Shown here: in pieces, positions 24,771 to 31,156 of the stretch
Position numbering within the stretch: position 1 is the first letter of the stretch
Layout of the letters: each line of letters begins with the position of its first letter
Origin: Streptomyces sp. NBC_01429
Lineage (GTDB): Bacteria > Actinomycetota > Actinomycetes > Streptomycetales > Streptomycetaceae
Direction of reading: 5' to 3'
Length of the DNA: 64,000 nt
NCBI RefSeq assembly: GCF_036231945.1
Contig: NZ_CP109599.1
Coordinates: forward strand, 124,001-188,000
Notes under the pieces: model-generated
What the model saw: only the letters and a program-made list of their open reading frames with translations
What the model was told of the DNA's origin: nothing
Database searches by the model: none
Made by a program: the position numbers and the translations under genes

Positions 24771-26678
24771 ATGAGGGTGCACAACCAGCCGGGGCCCGAT
24801 GTGGTGAGCGCCGCGCGGGCCGGGGACCAGCGCGCCGTGGACGCGCTGATCACCGGTTATCTGCCGCTGATCTACAACATCGTGGGGCGGGCCCTCGACG
24901 GTCACGCGGACGTCGACGACGTCGTGCAGGAGACCATGCTGCGGGTGCTCAACGGGCTGGCGGGCCTGGAGGACCCCCGGCGGTTCCGCTCCTGGGCGGT
25001 GGCCATCGCCATGAACCAGATACGCGAGCGCTGGCGCGCGCGGTCGGCCGGCGCCGTACCGGGACCGCTGGACGAGACGCCGGAAACGGCCGACCCCGGC
25101 GCGGACTTCGTCGATCTGACCATCCTGGAACTGCGGCTCTCCGGTCAGCGGCGCGAGGTGGCGGAGGCGACGCGCTGGCTGGAGGCCGAGGAGCGCGAGC
25201 TGCTGTCGCTGTGGTGGCTGGAGACGGCGGGGCAGCTCACCCGGGCCGAGACCACCGAGTCGCTGGGGCTGCCGGGACACCATGTCGCGGTCCGCGTGCA
25301 GCGGATGAAGGCACGGCTGGAGGCGGCCCGGCTGGTGGTGCGGGCCCTGGGGGCGCGCCCGCGCTGCGACGATCTGGTGCTGCTGACGGTGGACTGGGAC
25401 GGAGTGCCGGGAGCGCTGTGGCGCAAGCGGCTCGCCCGCCATGTGCGCGAGTGCCCGCGCTGCGCCGTGCAGCAGTCCGAACTGCTGCCCGCCGAGGGGC
25501 TGCTGGCACGGCTGGCGCTGCTGCCGCTGCCGGTCGCTCTCGCCGTACGCGACCTGCTCCCGGGCGCGATCGGCACGGGCGCGGCGGGGGCCGGTGCGAG
25601 CACCGCCGGTACGGGTACGGGGGCGGTGGGGGCCGGTGCGCACACGGCTGGAGCGCACACGGCCGGTGCGCCCACGGCCGGTGCGCACGGCGCGGCCGCG
25701 AGCGGCACCTCGGTGCCCGCGGGATCCGCCGGGTCCGCGACGCTGGCGGCCAAGCCGGCCGCGCTGCTCGCCGCCGGAGTGCTCGCCCTCGGCGGCGGCG
25801 CGGCCCTGGTGTACCAAGCGCCGTGGGAGGGCGGGGAGCACCGCGCGACGCCCGCTCCGGCGTCCTCGCCCGCCACCGACCGGGTCACGCGGGGATCCGC
25901 GTCGCCCTCGCTCTCGCCCTCCCTCGTCGCCGTCGCCTCGTCCCCGGCGGCGACGTCCAGGCCGAAGCCGAGCACGTCCGCCTCCGCATCCGCCGCCGCC
26001 TCGCCCGCAGGTGGGACGTACGGGACGGCAGTGGACCGGCCGGATCCCGCTCCGCGCCCCGACGCGCGGCCCGCGCCGCTGCCGCGCCGGGCCGGGAGCG
26101 GGGTGACCATGACGAGCTTCCCGGGGAAGGTGTCGGGCGAGAACGGCTACCAGATCGTGCACCGGGGCGAGTGGGTGACCATCCGGGGCACGGGCTACTT
26201 CACCGTCCGCTGGGACCTGATGTACATGGAACGCCCCGGCGGCCTGACCATGCCGTCCTGGACCGGGCTGAGAGGAGAACTGTTCCATGTGGCCTCCGGC
26301 GGCGGTCACCGGATGGACGACGCCCAGCCCGGGACCCCGTCCGGCCACACCTGGCAGGGCAACCCGGACGAGGGCTCCATCGACCTGCCGTCGGGCGCCC
26401 AGGTGATGTGGCGCGACGAGTACTTCCATCTGGACGGCGAGGTCACGGTGCACCTCAACGAGACGGACGCCGACTACAACCTCGATGTGCTGCCGATGAG
26501 CTGGGACGCCGTCAGCGCCGATCTCACGAGGCCACCGGCGTCCGACGGCGCGGACGGACGGGTGCGGTACGGATTCGTCCGGGACACCGGCGACGACGGG
26601 GCGCCGGTGCCGCAGTATCTGACCCGGGAGACGCCCGCCGATCCGCTGACGGTGCGCCAGCAGTCGACGGTGCAATGA
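24771..26678 (+). CDS. ECF sigma factor fused to anti-sigma zinc motif, membrane helix and external domain
   Basis: This single 635-residue protein seems to combine regulator, inhibitor and sensor. Sigma region 2 is at about 15-90 (DVDDVVQETMLRVLNG, then RFRSWAVAIAMNQIRERWR). Region 4 is at about 130-190 (LTRAETTESLGLPGHHVAVRVQRMKARL). An anti-sigma zinc signature His224-x3-Cys228-x2-Cys231 follows (RHVRECPRC). An Ala/Gly/Thr repeat region leads to one membrane helix at about 325-349, then a Ser/Pro-rich stalk and a beta-rich external domain at about 446-635 (PGKVSGENGYQIVHRGEWVTI). ECF groups with such C-terminal extensions are known (ECF53 is the closest I recall). The ATG at 24771 has GAGGA upstream. 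The neighbouring lysyl-oxidase-like gene is a possible target. Confidence 0.82.
   Translation: MRVHNQPGPDVVSAARAGDQRAVDALITGYLPLIYNIVGRALDGHADVDDVVQETMLRVLNGLAGLEDPRRFRSWAVAIAMNQIRERWRARSAGAVPGPLDETPETADPGADFVDLTILELRLSGQRREVAEATRWLEAEERELLSLWWLETAGQLTRAETTESLGLPGHHVAVRVQRMKARLEAARLVVRALGARPRCDDLVLLTVDWDGVPGALWRKRLARHVRECPRCAVQQSELLPAEGLLARLALLPLPVALAVRDLLPGAIGTGAAGAGASTAGTGTGAVGAGAHTAGAHTAGAPTAGAHGAAASGTSVPAGSAGSATLAAKPAALLAAGVLALGGGAALVYQAPWEGGEHRATPAPASSPATDRVTRGSASPSLSPSLVAVASSPAATSRPKPSTSASASAAASPAGGTYGTAVDRPDPAPRPDARPAPLPRRAGSGVTMTSFPGKVSGENGYQIVHRGEWVTIRGTGYFTVRWDLMYMERPGGLTMPSWTGLRGELFHVASGGGHRMDDAQPGTPSGHTWQGNPDEGSIDLPSGAQVMWRDEYFHLDGEVTVHLNETDADYNLDVLPMSWDAVSADLTRPPASDGADGRVRYGFVRDTGDDGAPVPQYLTRETPADPLTVRQQSTVQ
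25635..25690. repeat. 15-bp coding repeats in the sigma-factor linker
   Basis: Three and a partial fourth 15-base units beginning GGTGCGCACACGGCT encode GAHTA/GAPTA pentapeptides between the zinc motif and the membrane helix. Linker length could vary between strains by slippage without breaking the frame. Confidence 0.75.
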
Positions 26679-26692
26679 GGCAACCGGTTGCC
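26679..26692. promoter_or_regulatory. perfect palindrome GGCAACCGGTTGCC
   Basis: This 14-bp perfect palindrome with a central CG begins at the first base after the sigma-factor stop. It has the size and central CpG of LacI-family operators and lies 190 bp from a related site nearer the lacI-type gene. Confidence 0.55.
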
Positions 26693-26868
26693 GGACGACC
26701 CTTCCGGCGCACCGGCCGGCGCCGATCGCTGCCCTCTCCCCCGGACCGTAAGAGGATCTTCCTGTTCACAGCGGTTTCACCATGGTGCCCGGCGGATCGC
26801 GGACGGTACGCGGAAATCTCCTGTCTCCCCCTCCTCCACGGCGCCCGGCGCTGCTAGCCTCCGATTCC

Positions 26869-26882
26869 GGGAACCGGTTTCC
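26869..26882 (+). promoter_or_regulatory. operator-like GGGAACCGGTTTCC at the lacI promoter
   Basis: This 14-bp palindrome has one mismatched pair and shares the AACCGGTT core with 26679-26692. A -10-like TAGCCT (26855-26860) ends nine bases before it, so the site covers the likely transcription start. Autoregulation is a natural reading. Confidence 0.55.
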
Positions 26883-26936
26883 ATGCCGCGCCGACACCGT
26901 CGTCGGCCTCGGCCACCGGTGAGGGAAGGGCGGGGC

Positions 26937-28022
26937 ATGACGAGGCGAAGCGCCGGTACACACGGCCGGCACACCATCCGGGACGTCGCGGCCCGCGCGG
27001 GGGTCTCCGCCTCGACGGTCTCGCGCGTCCTCGGCGGCGCCTATCCGGTGAGCGCGGCCACCCGGACGCGGGTGATGGGCGCCGTACGCGACCTCGACTA
27101 CGTCGCCGACGCGCGCGCCAAGGCCGTCGCGGGGGCGGGCACCCCGACCCTCGCGTTCGTACTCGACGACATCACGGGCCCCTCGTTCACGCACATGGCA
27201 CACGGCGTGGAGCGCGAGGCCACCCTGCGCGGCCATCTGTGCCTGGTGTGCAGCACCGACGGCGACGCCGACCAGCGGCTGGCGTTCGTCGAGATGATGC
27301 GCGCCCAGCGCGCCGCCGCCGTGATCCTGGTGGGCGGCGCGGCGGACACACCGCGGGAACGGGAGCGGATGATCCGGACGGCCGAGTCCCTGCGGGCGGC
27401 CGGTTCCCGGCTCGTGCTGTGCGGACGGCCGCCGCTCGGCGGGGACGCCCCGGTGACGGTGATCGAGTACGACAACGAGGGCGGCGCCCAGGCGATCTGC
27501 GCCTATCTGCTGGCCCGGGGACACCGCCGGATCCTCTACCTCGGGGGCGCGCCGGACAACTCGACGGCGCGTGGGCGCGCCCGCGGCTATCTCGCGGCGC
27601 ACGACGCCCTGGGGCTCGATCCCGATCCCGCGCTGCGGATCGAGGGGGACTTCACCCGGGACTCCGGCCACCGCCGCACCGCGCGGGCCCTCGCGGCCGG
27701 GCTCGACTTCACCGCCGTATTGGCCGCCACCGACATGGTGGCCGCCGGGGCGCTGACCGCGCTGCGCGAGGCGGGGCTGGACGTGCCGGGCGATGTGTCG
27801 CTCGCGGGGTACGACGACATCCCGTTCGCCCGTGACCTGCATCCGCCGCTCACCACGGTGCATGTGCCGTACGAGGAGCTGGGCCGGCTCGCGGTGCGCT
27901 CGGCGCTGGGCCGCGCGCCGGACGGCTCCCACGGGGCGGACGAGCATCTGCTGCTGGGAACACACGTGGTGGTGCGCGGTTCGGTGGCCGCCCCGGCCGC
28001 CGGAAGGGCCGGCGCGCCGTGA
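26937..28022 (+). CDS. LacI-family transcriptional regulator
   Basis: This 361-residue repressor has the HTH TIRDVAARAGVSASTVSRVLGG at about 12-33, hinge helix DLDYVADARAKAV, and a sensor domain with YDNEGGAQAICAYLLARGHRRILYLGG and SLAGYDDIPFARDLHPPLTTVHVPYEELG. The ATG at 26937 is chosen because it puts the HTH near the N-terminus and has a purine-rich GGGAAGGG upstream. The GTGA stop overlaps the following DUF624 start, so it is first gene of the (partly deleted) importer operon and probably controls it through the AACCGGTT sites upstream. Confidence 0.88.
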   Translation: MTRRSAGTHGRHTIRDVAARAGVSASTVSRVLGGAYPVSAATRTRVMGAVRDLDYVADARAKAVAGAGTPTLAFVLDDITGPSFTHMAHGVEREATLRGHLCLVCSTDGDADQRLAFVEMMRAQRAAAVILVGGAADTPRERERMIRTAESLRAAGSRLVLCGRPPLGGDAPVTVIEYDNEGGAQAICAYLLARGHRRILYLGGAPDNSTARGRARGYLAAHDALGLDPDPALRIEGDFTRDSGHRRTARALAAGLDFTAVLAATDMVAAGALTALREAGLDVPGDVSLAGYDDIPFARDLHPPLTTVHVPYEELGRLAVRSALGRAPDGSHGADEHLLLGTHVVVRGSVAAPAAGRAGAP

Positions 28023-28397
28023 CCGGCTCCGCCCCCGCCCCCGCGGCCTCCCCCGCCCTGACCACGCGCGCGCTGCGGTGGCTGGAGTTCCCCGCCCACC
28101 TCGCGGTGCTCAACCTGTGCTGGCTGGCCGCCGCGCTGCCGGTGGTCACCTCGTACGGCGCCGGGATCGCCCTGCATGTGGCGCTGCGCGCCTGGCGCGA
28201 GGACGGCGAGAGCCGGGTCGCGGCCGTCTTCTTCCGGGAGTTCCGCGCCCGGGTGCGCGGTTCGCTGCCGCTGGCCGCCGCCGGGCTGGTGACGACGGCC
28301 GGGCTGTGGCTGTCCGTCTCCTTCTGGCTCGGCGCGCCGGGGCCCCTGCTGGCGCTGGCCACCGCCGTGCTGCTGCCCCTCGCCGTGGTCACGTCCG
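28019..28397 (+). pseudogene. DUF624 gene truncated at a deletion junction
   Basis: The first 125 or so residues read as a DUF624/YesL membrane protein: TRALRWLEFPAHLAVLNLCWLAAALPVVTSYGAGIALHVALRAWR, then SFWLGAPGPLLALATAVLLPLAVVTS. Near 28393-28401 the homology stops and an unrelated gene tail begins in another frame. A complete DUF624 protein needs about 70-100 more residues. The frame stays open through the foreign segment into the permease at 28871, so a 602-residue hybrid could be made, but the middle 160 residues would be out-of-frame noise. A sequencing or assembly collapse is an alternative explanation. Confidence 0.7.
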
Positions 28398-28874
28398 ATG
28401 GTCCTGTCGGGGCGCGCGGCGATGGGCTTCATGGGCGCCTACGTCGACTGCGACGACAAGACCGGGGTGGGCAAGAAGGTCTGCGACGACCTGGGCTTCT
28501 TCGACATCACCGACAAGGAGCAGGCGATGTTCATGGGCGGCCAGATCGCCTCGATCTCGTCACGCACCGAACTGCCCGGCGCCGCCTACCAGTTGCTCAA
28601 GATCATCACCTCGCCGGAGGCGGAACAGGATCTGGCGAAGCTCAATCTGGCGATCCCCGCCGCGCGGGCCGCCGAGGGCTCCGCGGTCGAGTCCTCCAAT
28701 CCGGCGAGCGAGTTCGCGGGGAAGAACACCGCCTACTCCGCCTACTCCGGCGGCGCCGACAACTGGCTCCAGCTCCAGGACGAGTTCGCGCCCGCCCTCG
28801 ACGAGGCCCTGCTGCGCCGCCGCACTCCTCAGCAGGCGCTCGACACTCTCGCCCGGAAGGCGGGTTCGATGTGA
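28398..28874 (+). pseudogene. solute-binding protein, C-terminal fragment only
   Basis: The frame starting at 28398 gives 158 residues that match the last third of a CUT1 sugar-binding protein: SGRAAMGFMGAYVDCDDKTGVG, then AAYQLLKIITSPEAEQDLAKLNLAIPAA and a C-terminal helix ending LARKAGSM. The signal peptide and first two thirds, about 270 residues, are missing. The GTGA stop is coupled to the intact permease. Without the N-terminal lobe it cannot be exported or bind ligand, so the importer at 28871-30698 lacks its own receptor. Confidence 0.72.
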
Positions 28875-29827
28875 CCACCACCGACACGGGCCCCCTGCCC
28901 GCCACCCGGCGTCCGCCGCGCTCCGCGCCCGCCGTCCACTCCCCGAAGGCCGCCCGGGCCCTGACCCGCCCGCAGCGCCGGGCGGGCTGGCTGCTGCTCG
29001 CGCCCGGCCTCGCCCACATGACCCTCTTCGTGGCCGTGCCGATGCTGCTGGCGCTCGGTTTCAGCTTCTTCGAGTACGACTTCCTCCAGGCGCCGCGCTG
29101 GGTCGGGCTGGACAACTACCGCACACTGCTGCACGACGACCGGTTCCACACCGCGCTGTGGAACACCACGCTGTACACGGTGGTGATCGTGCCGGTGGGC
29201 ATGGCGCTGGCGCTGGCCATCGCCCTCGGCCTGGACCAGAAGATCAAGGCGCGCGCCTTCTTCCGTACCGCCTACTATCTGCCGCACATGACGGCGACCG
29301 TGGCCGTCGCCGTCGTCTGGCTCTGGCTGCTCGACCCGAACGCCGGCGCGCTCAACAACTTCCTCGCCCTGTTCGGCGTCGCCCGGGTCAACTGGCTCGG
29401 CTCCACGACATGGGCGCTGCCCGCCATCATGGCGCTGGGCATCTGGCAGGGGCTCGGCACCAAGATGGTGATCTACCTCGCCGCGCTCCAGACCGTACCG
29501 GCCGAGCTGAAGGAGGCGGCCCGGCTGGACGGCGCGAACCGGTGGCAGGTCTTCCGCAATGTCACCTGGCCGGCGATCGCGTCCGGGAACCTCTTCGTCC
29601 TCATCACGTCCGTCATCTTCTCGTTCCAGGTGTTCGAGCAGGTGTACGTGATGACGCGCGGCGGCCCGATCAACAGCACGCTCGTCCTCACCTACGACAT
29701 CTATCTCAACGCCTTCACCCGGCTGAAGTTCGGCTACGCCTGCGCCGAGGCGGTCGTCTTCCTGCTGATCATCGGTCTGGTCACGCTCGCGGTGATGCGA
29801 ATCAACAGGGGGGCGCGCGATGCGTAA
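28871..29827 (+). CDS. sugar ABC transporter permease 1
   Basis: This 318-residue CUT1 permease of the MalF type has an EAA loop ELKEAARLDGANRWQVFRNVTWP. Membrane spans begin at GWLLLAPGLAHMTLFVAVPMLLALG. The GTG at 28871 overlaps the stop of the binding-protein fragment and is preferred to the very long upstream frame, whose N-terminal part is the DUF624 remnant. The gene itself is complete. Its normal partner receptor has been lost just upstream, so function would require a receptor encoded elsewhere. Confidence 0.85.
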   Translation: MTTTDTGPLPATRRPPRSAPAVHSPKAARALTRPQRRAGWLLLAPGLAHMTLFVAVPMLLALGFSFFEYDFLQAPRWVGLDNYRTLLHDDRFHTALWNTTLYTVVIVPVGMALALAIALGLDQKIKARAFFRTAYYLPHMTATVAVAVVWLWLLDPNAGALNNFLALFGVARVNWLGSTTWALPAIMALGIWQGLGTKMVIYLAALQTVPAELKEAARLDGANRWQVFRNVTWPAIASGNLFVLITSVIFSFQVFEQVYVMTRGGPINSTLVLTYDIYLNAFTRLKFGYACAEAVVFLLIIGLVTLAVMRINRGARDA

Positions 29828-30698
29828 CACCACCATGTCCACCGCACGGCTGCCGCGCGCCCTGCTGTACGCGGTCCTCACGCTGGGCGCGGCCGTGATG
29901 CTCGTACCCTTCGCCTGGATGGTCCTCACGGCGCTCAAGCCGGCCGCCGAGCTGGGCAAGGGGACCTGGCTGCCGGAGCGGGTGCGGTGGGGCAACTTCG
30001 CGGACGCCTTCAGCGCCGCGCCGTTCGACGTCTACTTCCGCAACAGCCTGCTCATGTCGGTCAGTCAGACCCTGATCACGGTGGTCTTCGCGAGTGCGGC
30101 CGGCTACGCCCTGGCCCGTACCCCGATCCGGGGCCGCGGGCTGTTCTTCGGGCTCACCGTCGGCATGATCATGGTGCCGGTGTACGTGATCCTCATCCCG
30201 CGCTTCCTGATCGTCCGCTCGATCCCCTTCTTCGGCGGCAACGACTGGCTGGGGCAGGGCGGCACGGGGTGGCTCGACTCGTGGTGGGCGCTGATCGTGC
30301 CGGGCGCGCTGGCGCCGCTGTACATCTTCCTGGCGCGCCAGTTCTATGTCGATCTGCCGGACGAACTGGCGGACGCGGCACGGATCGACGGGCTCTCCGA
30401 GATCGGTATCTGGGCCCGGGTGATGACCCCGCTGATCAAGCCCGCGGTGATCACCATCGCGGTGTTCCAGTTCCAGTCGTCGTGGAACGACTTCCTGTGG
30501 CCGCTGCTGGTCACCCGCACCGACGAGATGCGTCCGATCCAGCTCGGACTGGCCGTGTTCAGCCATGCCGACATCGAGGTGCAGTGGAACTACCTGATGG
30601 CGGGGACGGCCCTCGCCACACTTCCGATGATCGCGCTGTTCCTCGTCGCGCAGCGGTACTTCGTCGAGGGCATGGCCTCGGCGGGACTGAAGGGCTGA
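29820..30698 (+). CDS. sugar ABC transporter permease 2
   Basis: This 292-residue CUT1 permease of the MalG type has an EAA loop ELADAARIDGLSEIGIWARVMTPLIKP and the usual ending VAQRYFVEGMASAGLKG. It overlaps permease 1 by eight bases, with AGGGGGG upstream of the ATG. The stop overlaps the start of the GH127 remnant. Like permease 1 it is intact between two damaged genes. Confidence 0.87.
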   Translation: MRNTTMSTARLPRALLYAVLTLGAAVMLVPFAWMVLTALKPAAELGKGTWLPERVRWGNFADAFSAAPFDVYFRNSLLMSVSQTLITVVFASAAGYALARTPIRGRGLFFGLTVGMIMVPVYVILIPRFLIVRSIPFFGGNDWLGQGGTGWLDSWWALIVPGALAPLYIFLARQFYVDLPDELADAARIDGLSEIGIWARVMTPLIKPAVITIAVFQFQSSWNDFLWPLLVTRTDEMRPIQLGLAVFSHADIEVQWNYLMAGTALATLPMIALFLVAQRYFVEGMASAGLKG

Positions 30699-30906
30699 TG
30701 CCGATGACCACGGGAACCATCCGGCTCACGGACCGGTCGCACACCGCGTTGCGTCCGGCCACCGCCGCCCGCGTCACCGGCGGATTCCGGGCGGAGCGGC
30801 GCGCGACCAACGCGCGGGTGAGCCCCGGGAACGAGGAACTCGCCTCCTCCGTATTGGAATTGACGGCGCTGCTCACCGCGGCCCAGGACGCCGACGGCTA
30901 TCTCCG
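30698..30906 (+). pseudogene. GH127-like N-terminal remnant with internal deletion
   Basis: About 70 residues resemble the start of GH127 beta-L-arabinofuranosidases: LTDRSHTALRPATAARVTGGF with AERRATNARVS, then a jump to LELTALLTAAQDADGYL. Between these two pieces normal family members have many tens of residues, so an internal deletion is likely. After DGYL (about 30906) the sequence changes to an ABC-exporter tail in another frame, and the remnant's frame stops at 30952. Enzymes of this family are about 600-700 residues. Identification is by eye on short segments. Confidence 0.5.
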
Positions 30907-31106
30907 GACATCGCCCATCGGCTGGCCCAGGCCGTCACCTCGGACCGGGTGATCATGCTGGAGGCGGGACGGATCGTGGAGGAGGGACCGCACGACCGGC
31001 TGATCGCGGCGGGAGGCCGCTACGCCGCGCTCTGGGCCGCCTGGTCGAGCCCTACGTCGGAACAGACGGCGGAGACGGAGGCCGGGGAGACGGGGGCCGG
31101 GGAGAC
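30907..31106 (+). pseudogene. ABC exporter ATPase, extreme C-terminal fragment
   Basis: From 30907 one frame reads DIAHRLAQAVTSDRVIMLEAG and then RIVEEGPHDRLIAAGGRYAALWAAW. This is the H-loop and tail of an ABC exporter's nucleotide-binding domain; Walker A, signature and Walker B lie in the missing part. The frame then runs through a Glu/Ala/Gly repeat and on into antisense of the GH3 gene without its own nearby stop, so the 3' end may be lost too. It has no start and no functional meaning as it stands. Confidence 0.65.
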
Positions 31107-31138
31107 GGGGGCCGGGAGCGCCGGCACTCCCGGCCCCC
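31107..31138 (-). terminator. 12-bp stem-loop after the GH3 gene
   Basis: GGGGGCCGGGAG (31107-31118) pairs perfectly with CTCCCGGCCCCC (31127-31138) around an 8-base loop. It lies 18 bases beyond the GH3 stop on the minus strand. Confidence 0.8.
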
Positions 31139-31156
31139 GGCCCAGGACCTTCCTGA

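Noticed and set aside
22872..26675. 1267-codon open frame on the minus strand opposite the oxidase-like and sigma genes
   Set aside because: High third-position GC keeps antisense frames open. The translation is Arg/Gly/His-rich without domains, while both plus-strand genes have clear families and ribosome-binding sites.
28019..29827. A genuine 602-residue DUF624-permease fusion
   Set aside because: The middle 160 residues are the out-of-frame translation of a binding-protein tail. The permease has its own GTG in a GTGA overlap, so a deletion explains the frame better.
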